DNA of 64,000 nucleotides from Clostridia bacterium (lineage in GTDB: Bacteria > Bacillota > Clostridia > UBA1381). The notes beneath the pieces are model-generated. The model was given only the letters and a program-made list of their open reading frames with translations. It was not told the origin of the DNA and searched no databases. The DNA is taken from NCBI GenBank assembly GCA_017443895.1, contig JAFSXU010000060.1, forward strand, positions 62,001-126,000, read 5' to 3'. Position numbers and translations under genes: made by a program. This document shows, in pieces, positions 35,414 to 45,200 of the stretch (positions within the stretch are counted from its first letter, which is position 1; each line of letters opens with the position of its first letter).

Positions 35414-36814
35414 ATGAAATATTTACTCGGAATAGATGTTGGAACGACATCCCTAAAGGCGGCGGTATTTGATGAGAATGCCGTTTGCAAAAAGACGGTT
35501 ACAAAGGATTATACTCTGTCGGTATCGGGTGACAGGGTTGAATTTGACGCAAATGAGTATTGGAAATTAGCGTCTGAGGCGATAGATGAGCTTGCCTCGG
35601 AGTTTGATATATATGCACTTGCAACGGATACGCAGTGCGAAACACTTATAGTTACGGACGATGACGGAAATCCGTTAAGAGATGCCATTGTATGGCTTGA
35701 TAACCGCGCGGCAAAGGAAGCGGATAAAATAAAGGCGAAATTCGGCGAAGAAACAGTGTATAACATAACCGGACAGCCTGAGGTAACCGCAACCTGGCCT
35801 GCAAGTAAAATGCTTTGGATAAGGGAAAACGAGCCTTTTGTTTTTTCAAAAATCCGCAAGGTATTTTTGCTTGAGGACTGGCTTTTGTATAAGCTCACGG
35901 GCAGATTTATAACCGAGCCTACATTGCAGTCATCAACTATATATTTTGATATACACAATCACTGCTGGTGGCAGGATATGCTTGAATTTGTGGGAATAGA
36001 TAAGAGTATACTCCCCCAAATCATACCGTGCGGAACACTTGCAGGCGAGTATAAGGGGATAAAGGTATGCACGGGCGCAATCGACCAGATTGCAGGCGCA
36101 ATAGGCGCAGGAGTTGTAAAAAAAGGCGTAATAAGTGAAATGACGGGTACTACCATGGTGGTGTTCGTGCCTACAGATACAGTACCCCAATATAACCCTG
36201 AGAGTAAAATCCCATGCCATATAAACTATGACGGAAAATACTGTCTGCTGTTGTGGACACCCACAGCAGGTATAGCGCTTAAATGGTTTAAAAATAACCT
36301 GTGCGAGAACTATAGCTTTAAAGAGCTTGATAATATGGCAAAGGATATAGAGCCGGGCAGTTGCGGGCTTACATTTTTACCGTATCTTTGCGGAGCGACA
36401 ATGCCAAGGTATAACCCGGATGCAAGGGGTATGTTCTACGGACTTACTATGGAGCATACGAGAGGTCATTTTGTAAGAAGTATTTTGGAGTCCGTTGCGT
36501 GTATGCTAAAGGCAGGACTTGAATACGGCGGTATAGACTGCGATGAGATACGCTCCATGGGCGGCGGAGCGCAAAGTCCGTTATGGTGTCAGATTAAATC
36601 GGATATGATTAACAAAAAAATCGTAACCTTAAAGAATGAAGAAACGGCGTGCTTAGGCTCTGCAATATTGGCAGGAGTCGCAACGGGCGTTTTTGAAAAT
36701 GTGGAGTCAGCGTGTGATTTGGCGGTTGAGAAAAACAAAGAATATACGCCGTCGGGTGATGATTATACGGATTGCTACAGGCGCTACTGTGAGCTTGATG
36801 AAAAACTGTTTTAG
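35414..36814 (+). CDS. FGGY-family carbohydrate kinase (xylulokinase-like)
   Basis: 466 residues. Actin-like ATPase fold: phosphate-binding 'GIDVGTTSLKAAVFDE' (residues 6-21), 'WLDNRA' (about 95-100), catalytic-base region 'GAIDQIAGAIGAG', second phosphate loop 'MGGGAQSPLWCQI'. FGGY kinases phosphorylate ketoses such as xylulose, fuculose or ribulose, matching an upstream isomerase. Cytosolic. Starts a second gene block of the DeoR region after a structured leader. Confidence 0.92.
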   Translation: MKYLLGIDVGTTSLKAAVFDENAVCKKTVTKDYTLSVSGDRVEFDANEYWKLASEAIDELASEFDIYALATDTQCETLIVTDDDGNPLRDAIVWLDNRAAKEADKIKAKFGEETVYNITGQPEVTATWPASKMLWIRENEPFVFSKIRKVFLLEDWLLYKLTGRFITEPTLQSSTIYFDIHNHCWWQDMLEFVGIDKSILPQIIPCGTLAGEYKGIKVCTGAIDQIAGAIGAGVVKKGVISEMTGTTMVVFVPTDTVPQYNPESKIPCHINYDGKYCLLLWTPTAGIALKWFKNNLCENYSFKELDNMAKDIEPGSCGLTFLPYLCGATMPRYNPDARGMFYGLTMEHTRGHFVRSILESVACMLKAGLEYGGIDCDEIRSMGGGAQSPLWCQIKSDMINKKIVTLKNEETACLGSAILAGVATGVFENVESACDLAVEKNKEYTPSGDDYTDCYRRYCELDEKLF

Positions 36815-36825
36815 GAGAGACAGCT

Positions 36826-37425
36826 ATGATAAGTAAAGAAGCATTGGATATGGCACTCTCGGCATACGATATAGAGGCTGAGTGCATAAGAGAAATGAAA
36901 AACCACTTTGATAAGAACGCATTTTCAAAGGCGGTGGAGCTTTTAAAGAATGCCGAGCGTATAGCCTCGTCAGGGTGCGGACATTCGGGCATAGCGTGTA
37001 AGCATTTTGCGCATTTGATGTGCTGTATAGAGTTGAGTGCAAAATTCATATCGCCTGCCGAGGCGGTGCATGGCGGTACGGGGTATCTTAAAAAAGGCGA
37101 TGTAATGCTTTTTGCCTCCCGTGGCGGTAAGACTGCCGAGCTTATGCCGATATTGGATATATGCAAAGCTAAGGGCGTAAAGGTAATAACCGTAACTGAG
37201 AATTTATCATCACCGCTTGCAAAAGGCTCGGATGTTGTAATAAAGCAGTATGTAAACCGTGAAACGGATAAATATAACTGCCAGGGTACTACAAGTACAA
37301 CGGCGCTTATTATGATTTTTCACGCATTGCAGACAGCGCTTATTGAGGAAACAGGCTATACATCGGAGCAGTTTGCGCTTATTCATCCGGGCGGTGCTGT
37401 AGGTGCGAGGTTAAATGAAAAATAG
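36826..37425 (+). CDS. SIS-domain sugar-phosphate isomerase
   Basis: 199 residues, a single SIS domain: 'IASSGCGHSGIACKHFAHLM' (about 45-65), 'FASRGGKTAELMPIL' phosphosugar loop, 'VITVTENLSSPLAKGSDVVI'. Small single-SIS proteins include 6-phospho-3-hexuloisomerase and phosphoheptose isomerases. It lies 12 bases after the kinase, so probably isomerises the kinase product. A regulatory SIS role is possible. Confidence 0.85.
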   Translation: MISKEALDMALSAYDIEAECIREMKNHFDKNAFSKAVELLKNAERIASSGCGHSGIACKHFAHLMCCIELSAKFISPAEAVHGGTGYLKKGDVMLFASRGGKTAELMPILDICKAKGVKVITVTENLSSPLAKGSDVVIKQYVNRETDKYNCQGTTSTTALIMIFHALQTALIEETGYTSEQFALIHPGGAVGARLNEK

Positions 37426-37446
37426 GATGTACGCGGAGGATAGATA

Positions 37447-38574
37447 ATGGAAGTTAAAACCATAGACAAAGGATATTATGATGTCGTTGTTGTCGGCGGT
37501 GGAATAGCAGGTGTTTCGGCGTCTGTCAGTGCGTCAAGATTGGGCGCAAAGGTGCTTCTTATCGAAAAGCAGATAAATCTCGGGGGACTTGCAACGGGCG
37601 GTTTAATAAGCTGGTACGAGCCTCTTTGTAACGGAAAGGGTGAGCAGATAATCGGCGGTATTGCCGAGGAGCTTATAAAGCTGTCGGTAAAATACAGCTA
37701 TGATTCATTGCCTAAAGCTTACGGAGGGACAGATAAAAGTTTTCCTCGCACCGATAGATATGGGGACAGATATGCAACAAAATTCTCGCCCTGTGTATTT
37801 TCGCTGGCACTTGATGAATTTGTTATATCAAACGGGGTAGATGTATTGTTTGATACTTATGCGACCTATCCCGTTACGGAAAATAACAGCGTAGTCGGAG
37901 TAATAGTTGAAAACATTGACGGAAGATGTCTTTTCCATACGCAAAAAATAATTGATGCAACCGGTAATGCCCTGATAATGCAAAGAGCAGGAGTACCCTG
38001 CAGAACCGGCAAGAATTATATGACATACCTTGTCCATTCGATTGATGAGGAGGTTATTAAAGAGTATAATAATGATAAATGCGCATGGAAGCTGCGAAAA
38101 TGGGAGGCAGTAGGCGCTGATAGGTTGGGTAAGGGACAACCACAGGGCATGGGTACCTTTGAAAATCCGACTGCCAGTGAAGTAACGGATTTTATAACCG
38201 AAGGCAAAAGGCGGATGCTTGAAAAACTAAAAGCAAGGGACAGATACAGCTATGAGGTTATGAGTATTCCGACAATACCGCAGCTTAGAACTATACGCCA
38301 AATTGTAGGCGATGCGGACTTTAACGGCATAACCGATGAAACATATACCGACTCCATAGGCAAGGTATCGGATTTCCGTGCAGGCAAAGAAGGAAGTGTA
38401 TATCAGATACCAAAGGGCGCGTTGTATAATTCACAGTTTAAGGGCTTGTATGCAGCAGGCAGAATTATATCCGCACCCACGCATGACGGCTGGGAGGTAT
38501 CGAGGGTAATTCCCGTATGCGCATTCACAGGCGAGACGGCAGGCAAGCTTGCGGTTTTGGGTGCAAATAATTAA
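37447..38574 (+). CDS. FAD-dependent oxidoreductase
   Basis: 375 residues. Dinucleotide-binding 'DVVVVGGGIAGVSASVSASRLG' near the N-terminus, then 'IEKQINLGGLATGGLISWYEP', the signature of the FAD_oxidored family found in many carbohydrate clusters, and a C-terminal 'GLYAAGRIISAPTHDGWEVSRVIP' FAD motif. Likely oxidises or reduces a sugar or sugar-acid ring in the cytosol. Substrate unknown. 21 bases after the SIS gene. Confidence 0.87.
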   Translation: MEVKTIDKGYYDVVVVGGGIAGVSASVSASRLGAKVLLIEKQINLGGLATGGLISWYEPLCNGKGEQIIGGIAEELIKLSVKYSYDSLPKAYGGTDKSFPRTDRYGDRYATKFSPCVFSLALDEFVISNGVDVLFDTYATYPVTENNSVVGVIVENIDGRCLFHTQKIIDATGNALIMQRAGVPCRTGKNYMTYLVHSIDEEVIKEYNNDKCAWKLRKWEAVGADRLGKGQPQGMGTFENPTASEVTDFITEGKRRMLEKLKARDRYSYEVMSIPTIPQLRTIRQIVGDADFNGITDETYTDSIGKVSDFRAGKEGSVYQIPKGALYNSQFKGLYAAGRIISAPTHDGWEVSRVIPVCAFTGETAGKLAVLGANN

Positions 38575-38589
38575 AGAGGAGTAAAAATA

Positions 38590-39981
38590 ATGAACTACAA
38601 CGGTAATAAGGCAGAGAATGTAAAAATTGCATACATAGGTGGCGGCTCAAGAGGTTGGGCATGGGGACTTATGTCAGACCTTGCAAAAGCGGAGGATATG
38701 TCTGGTAAAGTGTATCTGTATGATATAGATTTTGAGGCGGCAAAGCATAACGAAATTATCGGTAACAGAATAAAGGATATTCCCGAATGTAAATCGGCGT
38801 GGGAGTACAGGGCGGTAAGAACAATAGGCGAGGCATTGGACGGGGCTGATTTTGTTGTCATATCAATTTTACCGGGTACATTTGACGAAATGGAAAGCGA
38901 TGTTCATACTCCTGAAAAATACGGTATATACCAGTCCGTCGGAGATACATCGGGTCCTGGCGGAATAATAAGAGCATTAAGAACTATCCCGATGATGGAG
39001 GAAATTGCGCTTGCGGTTAAAGAGCATTGCCCAGATGCGTGGGTTATAAATTATACAAACCCGATGACAGTTTGTGTTAAAGCCCTGTACACGGCATTCC
39101 CGAAAATCAAGGCGTTTGGATGCTGTCATGAGGTGTTTGGCACTCAGAAGGTGCTTTTAACGGCGCTAAAGGATATATGCGGTATATCTGATGCAAAAAG
39201 AGATGATATCAAGGTTAATGTTGTCGGCGTAAATCATTTTACATGGTTTACAAAGGCGCAGTATAGGGATATTGACCTGTTTGAGGTATATAAAAAGTTT
39301 GCCGATAAGTATTCCGATAGTGGGTATGAGGAGCAGATTGACGATAACTGGATGAATAACTCATTTGTCAGTGCGGAAAGGGTAAAGCTTGATTTGTTTA
39401 ACAGGTTTGGATATATTGCCGCCGCAGGCGACAGACATCTGGCCGAATTTTGCCCGGGGCATTGGTATTTAAAATCACCTGAGCAGGTAAAGGAATGGAA
39501 ATTCGGACTTACGACCGTAGCCTACCGTAAAGACGATTTAGTAAAAAGACTTCAAAAAAGCGCAAGGCTCGTATCGGGCGAGGAGCAGTTCAAGATTGAG
39601 GAAACAGGCGAAGAAGGCGTAAACCAAATGCGTGCATTATTGGGGCTTTGCGACCTTGTTACAAATGTCAATATTCCAAATACGGGACAGATAACAAATC
39701 TGCCGATTGGCGCTGTTGTAGAAACAAATGCGGTGTTCAGATCTGATACACTTCTTCCCGTTATGTCGGGTGAGGTGCCAAAAGAGATTTATTCATTGGT
39801 ATCAAGGATTTTGGGCGAGCAGGAAACCATAGTAGATGCAGGAGTTAACAGAGATCTTAACAAGGCATTTATGGCGTTTACAATGGACCCGCTGGTAAAT
39901 CTGAGTGTTTGCGATGCAAAAAAGCTTTTTGATGAAATGGTTTTAAATACGAAAGATTATTTAAACGAATACTTTAATTAA
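38590..39981 (+). CDS. GH4 NAD-dependent glycosidase (alpha-glucosidase/alpha-galacturonidase type)
   Basis: 463 residues. Rossmann start 'IAYIGGGSRGWAWG' (13-26) binds NAD+. The metal/catalytic motif is C179-H180-E181-V182, and N215-H216 follows in 'GVNHFTWF'. In GH4, a C-H-E form is associated with alpha-glucosidase-like members and C-N-x-P with phospho-glycosidases, so an unphosphorylated alpha-glycoside is likely; B. subtilis LplD (alpha-galacturonidase) is another relative. It opens glycosides by redox-assisted elimination and needs Mn2+ and reducing conditions. Last gene of the block. Confidence 0.9.
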   Translation: MNYNGNKAENVKIAYIGGGSRGWAWGLMSDLAKAEDMSGKVYLYDIDFEAAKHNEIIGNRIKDIPECKSAWEYRAVRTIGEALDGADFVVISILPGTFDEMESDVHTPEKYGIYQSVGDTSGPGGIIRALRTIPMMEEIALAVKEHCPDAWVINYTNPMTVCVKALYTAFPKIKAFGCCHEVFGTQKVLLTALKDICGISDAKRDDIKVNVVGVNHFTWFTKAQYRDIDLFEVYKKFADKYSDSGYEEQIDDNWMNNSFVSAERVKLDLFNRFGYIAAAGDRHLAEFCPGHWYLKSPEQVKEWKFGLTTVAYRKDDLVKRLQKSARLVSGEEQFKIEETGEEGVNQMRALLGLCDLVTNVNIPNTGQITNLPIGAVVETNAVFRSDTLLPVMSGEVPKEIYSLVSRILGEQETIVDAGVNRDLNKAFMAFTMDPLVNLSVCDAKKLFDEMVLNTKDYLNEYFN

Positions 39982-40329
39982 ATAATACATGGCATGTGGC
40001 AGTTTATCCGCTTGCAAGAGGCTATATGTATATTATAATATGCCAAATAAATACAGGCTCTCCCTCTCTCTCCTTGTATATTTTGGACAGGTATATTATT
40101 TACTCAATCCACAGACAAAATAAATATAAATCAGTTAAATAGGATTGGGGTATACATATAGTCTGTTGCAAACGGGCAAGCTGCCGCAAATTATGTTGTT
40201 TGAGCCTTAAAAACATTTATAAATTTATATATGTAAAAATGAGCCTTTTGCATATTGACATGTTTATAAATTATGATAAGATTGTAATGTAGGATGAAGC
40301 TATAGGTATGTAGCGGAAAGGATAAGCAT
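39982..40329 (+). other. 348-base intergenic region
   Basis: I see no ORF and no convincing terminator. It holds a C/T-rich tract near 40060 and a direct repeat of GAGCCTT (40202 and 40241). A candidate sigma-A promoter, TTGACA (40255-40260), 16-base spacer and TAAGAT (40277-40282), leads into the SGNH gene. Confidence 0.5.
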
Positions 40330-40959
40330 ATGAGAATATTATTTCAAGGTGACTCTGTTACAGACTGTGACAGACGAAGAGATGACGAAAAAAATATGGG
40401 AGGCGGCTATCCCTTGCTTGTAAAGAGTGAGCTGGGATTTGATTTCCCCGGCAAGTATGAATTTTATAACAAAGGCATAGGCGGAAACAGAGTTGTTGAT
40501 GTTTATGCAAGGATAAAAAATGATATTCTGTATCTTAAACCCGATGTGATGAGCATTTTAGTAGGCGTCAATGATGTATGGCACCAGTTACATCCGATAC
40601 CAAACGGTATAGCTGCCGACAAATATTTTAAAATATATTGTATGCTTATAGAAGAAGTTAAACAAGCTCTTCCCGATATTAAGATTATGATAATGGAGCC
40701 GTTTGCGCTCAATTGCCAAAGCAGAAAAGATGATTGGGATTATTTTTCAAAAGAGGTTCCCAAACGGGCACAAATGGCAAAAAAAGTGGCAGAAAAATAC
40801 GGCTTGATGTATATAGAGCTTCAAAGTAAGTTTGACGAAGCCGTAAAAATGTGTCCGAGCGAGTATTGGCTTGCTGACGGTGTTCATCCCACACCCATGG
40901 GCCACGAGCTTATTAAGCGTCAATGGATAGAGGCTTTTTGGCAATTAGTGAAAGACTGA
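40330..40959 (+). CDS. SGNH/GDSL esterase
   Basis: 209 residues. Block I 'LFQGDSVTD' (Ser9), block II Gly51/52 in 'KGIGGNRVVD', block III 'VGVNDVW' (Asn81), block V 'DGVHPTPMGH' (Asp and His about 183-186): a complete catalytic set. No signal peptide, so it probably deacetylates oligosaccharides or other esters in the cytosol. Own promoter candidate 48 bases upstream. Confidence 0.9.
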   Translation: MRILFQGDSVTDCDRRRDDEKNMGGGYPLLVKSELGFDFPGKYEFYNKGIGGNRVVDVYARIKNDILYLKPDVMSILVGVNDVWHQLHPIPNGIAADKYFKIYCMLIEEVKQALPDIKIMIMEPFALNCQSRKDDWDYFSKEVPKRAQMAKKVAEKYGLMYIELQSKFDEAVKMCPSEYWLADGVHPTPMGHELIKRQWIEAFWQLVKD

Positions 40960-41049
40960 TACTGTTCATTATCGGCTTAGAAAGCTTTATATCGGCAAGG
41001 TACAAAGTATTAAAGTGAAATTTTATAAGAGTAGTGGGGCTAATTTAAA

Positions 41050-41976
41050 ATGACGGAAATTAAAAAGAGTGATTTTTTTGAGAGTGGAAAAGACGGAGTA
41101 AAAAAAATTTTAACTCCCGATGACAAAAAGATAGACATAATTGAATTTGATGATAAACAGCTTTGCTATGTCAAGAGCTCGCTTGGCTATCCTGCGATAT
41201 ACCCGATGTATGAGACTCATTTTGAGCCTAAGGCGGAGGCAATCCTGATGGACTTGGACGGTACATCGGTACATTCGGAGAGCTTTTGGATGTGGGTAAT
41301 AGAGCAGACAACGGCAAGACTTTTAGGCAATCCAAGATTTAAAAGAGAAGCGGAGGACGAGCCGTTTATATCCGGGCACAGTGTTTCGGAGCATTTACAG
41401 TACATGATAGACAAGTATGCAAAGGGTGAGAGCCTTGAAAAGGCGAGGGAGTATTACTTTGATATTGTAAATTATGAGCTTGACGAGATAATGAAAGGCC
41501 GTGGCAAGCAGGATGCATTCACTCCTGCGCCAAACCTGAAGGAGTTTTTAACGACTGTAAAAAGCGAGGGAATAAAGATAGGTCTTGTAACATCGGGACT
41601 TTATGAAAAAGCAATGCCTGAGATAATCTCGGCATTCCGTCAGCTTGATATGGGTAATCCTGTTGACTTTTATGATTCAATCATAACAGCAGGGCAGGCA
41701 TTGAGACAGGGGCAAACGGGTACCCTTGGCGAGCTTGCTCCAAAACCGCATCCGTGGCTGTATGCCGAAACAGCAAGGGTAGGGCTTGGTATTCCGTTTG
41801 AGAGACGGCATAAGGTTTTAGGTGTTGAGGATAGCTCGGCAGGAGTTGTGTCAATAAAGCTTGCAGGCTTTTCGTGCTGCGGTATATCGGGCGGAAACAT
41901 TGATGGCGCAGGCATCGGCGAGCTTTGCGACTACAGGGTAACCGACTTGTTAGACATACTGGATATAATAATATGA
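41050..41976 (+). CDS. HAD-family sugar phosphatase or phosphomutase
   Basis: 308 residues. The HAD core begins around residue 72 with 'ILMDLDGTSVHSE' (nucleophile Asp), then 'GLVTSGLYEKA', 'PKPHPWLYA' and 'VLGVEDSSAGV', as in beta-phosphoglucomutase-like enzymes (HAD-IA). The first 70 residues are an unusual extension with acidic and Lys-rich segments. Ribosome site is weak (GGGG). Likely acts on a phosphorylated sugar. Confidence 0.85.
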   Translation: MTEIKKSDFFESGKDGVKKILTPDDKKIDIIEFDDKQLCYVKSSLGYPAIYPMYETHFEPKAEAILMDLDGTSVHSESFWMWVIEQTTARLLGNPRFKREAEDEPFISGHSVSEHLQYMIDKYAKGESLEKAREYYFDIVNYELDEIMKGRGKQDAFTPAPNLKEFLTTVKSEGIKIGLVTSGLYEKAMPEIISAFRQLDMGNPVDFYDSIITAGQALRQGQTGTLGELAPKPHPWLYAETARVGLGIPFERRHKVLGVEDSSAGVVSIKLAGFSCCGISGGNIDGAGIGELCDYRVTDLLDILDIII

Positions 41977-42012
41977 TGATAGGTTAGTATTTTTTATAAT
42001 ATAGAATTTACA

Positions 42013-42041
42013 TGGCGTACTGCAATCAAAGCAGTATGCCA
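42013..42041 (+). terminator. Putative terminator after the HAD gene
   Basis: Arms 42013-42023 and 42031-42041 pair over 11 positions (one wobble) with a seven-base loop; only a loose T-rich tail follows. Confidence 0.5.
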
Positions 42042-42111
42042 TTTGAATTATGTTTTATAGTATTTTGCAATAAATACGCGTAAGGAGCGTATCAAGGGTG
42101 AGGATATATTG

Positions 42112-42150
42112 AAAGGCTACATAGTAGAAATTCTACATGTAGCTTTTTTA
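42112..42150 (+). terminator. Strong hairpin-plus-T-run immediately before the esterase promoter
   Basis: GCTACAT/ATGTAGC arms with an inner GTAG/CTAC stem and one bulged A, ending CTTTTTT. It stops read-through just upstream of the promoter at 42154; the GTAGCTTTTT end is also part of the duplicated promoter block. Confidence 0.75.
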
Positions 42151-42153
42151 CGA

Positions 42154-42182
42154 TTTACAATATAGTAAAACTGCGGTAAAAT
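42154..42182 (+). promoter_or_regulatory. Promoter copy 1 of a duplicated pair
   Basis: TTTACA (42154-42159), 17-base spacer, TAAAAT (42177-42182), embedded in about 44 bases nearly identical to those at 46891-46934. Confidence 0.75.
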
Positions 42183-42256
42183 ATGCTTAAACAGGAACGG
42201 ATTTCTGTGAAAAATGTAATCATAAATATATTTTCGGTACTAAAGGGGGTTTACTT

Positions 42257-45200
42257 ATGAAAAAAATCACATCAGTTGTGCTGGTATTTATTATGGCGCT
42301 TGTTCAGGCAGGTATTGTGCCCGTCTATGCCGCAACAGCTGCAACGGTTTTTAGCTGGGATTTTAGCAGCGCAGAATTGCCGAACACAAACTGCAAGCTG
42401 GTGGAGAACAACGCCGTAGTGTCAACGATTGCGTATTCGACGGGTGTATACGGAAAAGATGAATCCGATGCCTGTGTGGGAGTCGGTGCCTATGCAAAGA
42501 ACAGTTATTTTGACTTTGCGCAGGTAGGAGGCAAAAGTATCCTCTATACTGCCGACGGGTACGGTGCAGGGAGCGTGGTTTTGTGTTCTGTAGATTTTGC
42601 TTTTGAAAACGAGGGCAAAGTACCGATTTTGCAAATAACGGGAACAAGAAATACAGGCTCAAACATTACAAATCTATATGCCGATGCTGCAAATTTGAAT
42701 GTTGCATTGTCAAATGTACCTGAGCTTGACGCAAAAAAGTGGCATAATCTGCAAGTGGCAATTAAGATAAATTCTGCAGACAGGACAGTCGCAAGTGATG
42801 TAAAAATATGGATAGACAATACCCAGGTGGGAAGCGGTACGGTAATGCCGAATAACACCATTGGGCATATGTTTACTATGCTAAGGCTTACAAATCCAAG
42901 CAAGGACGGAAAAAATACCATGTATCTTGACAATGCCAAGGCAGATATATACCGTCCGGGTACTTCACCGCAATTTGACGAGCAGGGCGATGATAACAAT
43001 GACGACGGTGTAATAAAATTTGACTCACCGTATGAGCTTGTTACGAGCAATAAGGCAACCTTTGCATATCAAAGCGGAATTTACGGAAAAGAAGCGGATG
43101 ATACCGTATTGCAGGTAACAGGAACAAGCGGATCGGGCTCATTACTTCAAATTCAGGATATTACAAATCTTGTGAGTGTCGGAGTGGGGAAGAAAGTCGA
43201 ATTTTCTTTTGATGTTGCATTATCGGATATTATAGGTGCCAATGATTTCTTTATAACGCTTATGCTATCGCCGTCAAACGGTGCAACAAACAGCTTCAGA
43301 GACAGTGACAATACCGTGCAGAATTATGGCCTGAATTTTACAGACGGCAATGTGGAGTTTTACGGAAAAACAAGTAATCATACGATGGATAGCAAAAAAT
43401 GGCATAACTGCAAAATTGTATATGATATAACCGCTGCAAGGAATGTTAAGGCTACCCTTTATATAGACGGTGAAAAGGTCAGAGCCGAGGTTTTGTCTAC
43501 CCCGTATGATATAAATAAGGTAAGGTATGCACGCTTTACCACAATTACGGGAAATACCGCATATCTTGACAATATAGATATTGTAATCGGAGAATCTGAA
43601 AAGGTATATGAGGAGGCGGTGTCAGAGGACTTTAATTCATCCGTTATGCAGAATGAGTTTAAAGCCCTTAATTGCACGCCCGAATATGTTGGGGGAGCGT
43701 TTGGCAAGGGCAGTGATGATATAAGCCTAAAAATCAATGAGGGCTATCTTGATTTTGCGCCTGCACATGATATTCACGCAAATGACACTGTGGAATATTC
43801 CTTTGAGTTTGCTACTGATAATATCGGTCACGGAGCGGTAGAAAAGAAATTCGGACCGATGAATATTTATAACGGTATAGCCGTGCAGAATGGCAGAATG
43901 ATATTTTTTGACCTTGACAAGGGTGTAACTATCGAGGAGAAAAAGTGGTACAGGGTAACGCTTGAAATGAAGATTTCCGATGACGGAGGCATCGCTGATA
44001 TTACGGCATATGTAAACGGTCAGGCGATAAGCCTTGGCGAAATTGCATTGGCAGCGGCAGGAAATTCCATCGGCGGACTTCGTTTTGAGCCTGTGGATGG
44101 GGATAATCTCTACATAGATAATATATATTTTAATGTATCCCAAGACGGCGGACTTGCTACTGCTTTGGAAATCCCCAACATAGACGCACTTGACATACAG
44201 GGCGCAAAGATTATTGACAATGAGGATAAGGTGATTGATATTACGGGACAGCCTGAGCTTACCGTAGGTGATTTTGTTTCTCATGCAGACAATGCAGTTA
44301 TATTAAGATATGACGGGACAGGTGCCCAAGACTCGGATTTACTTGCCGGCTGCAGGGTATATTCGCTTGGGCAGGGCATTTACTATACAAAATACAGTAT
44401 CCGAAACAGGGCCGAGAACTATTATGACCTTGATAGCTTTGATGGCAGGGAGGATATAATTAAAAACCTTAATACCGAGTATAGCACGGTTAGCACTCAG
44501 ACAAGCGAAGAATACGGAAATTCGCTGGCAATAATCGGAAAAAGCAGTGACAGCAATGTAATTACCGCATCAAAGAGCTATTTGCCTATGGCAGAATTTA
44601 ATTTTGTACATAGCGGCGCGAATGTGTTTACAATAGAGTATATGATGAAGGTTACGGGTAATAATGCAGATTACTCTCTCCAGCTTCGTGACAGTGAAAC
44701 AAAGAGCAGTTATTTGCCTGTTACATTCAATGCCGACGGAGGAATATCAACACATGATGAAGCTCTGCAAACGGAGGGCAATTGGCAAAAAGACCGTTGG
44801 ATAGGCGTTACGGTTACGGCATATCCTAAGGCGCATTTGTATGATTTGTATATTGACGGTGAATTTATAGGCTGCGGAACAGGCAGTAACCTCTCAGACC
44901 TTAACCAAGTGCGAATTATTCAAAACTACAGCCAGGGAAAAGAAGTATCCGATGTATTGCAAATAGACAATGTGAGGATTTATGCAGGTGTACCTGAGCT
45001 TTACGGCATAGAATACTATAAAGACGGTGAAAAGACAGACAGTATTGATAATGCCGATGCTGTTTGTGTAGAGGTAAATAAGCAAAGACAGGCGGTTGCG
45101 GTTTTATCCCAATATGATGATAATAACCGACTTTTATCAATAGCTGTAGGAAAGAATGTAAGACTTGACAATATTAAAGACGCAAATTCACTAAAGCTGT

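Noticed and set aside
36609-37166. 185-residue antisense frame across the kinase and SIS genes
   Set aside because: Both sense genes have intact family motifs across this span; the antisense product has no recognisable domain.
29101-39981. Sulfoquinovose (sulfo-transaldolase) pathway
   Set aside because: A transaldolase-family gene and an isomerase are present, but I see no sulfolactaldehyde dehydrogenase or reductase, no sulfoquinovosidase of GH31 type and no sulfonate exporter.
43727-44284. 185-residue antisense frame in the giant esterase gene
   Set aside because: Lies over LamG-like modules and has no start signals.
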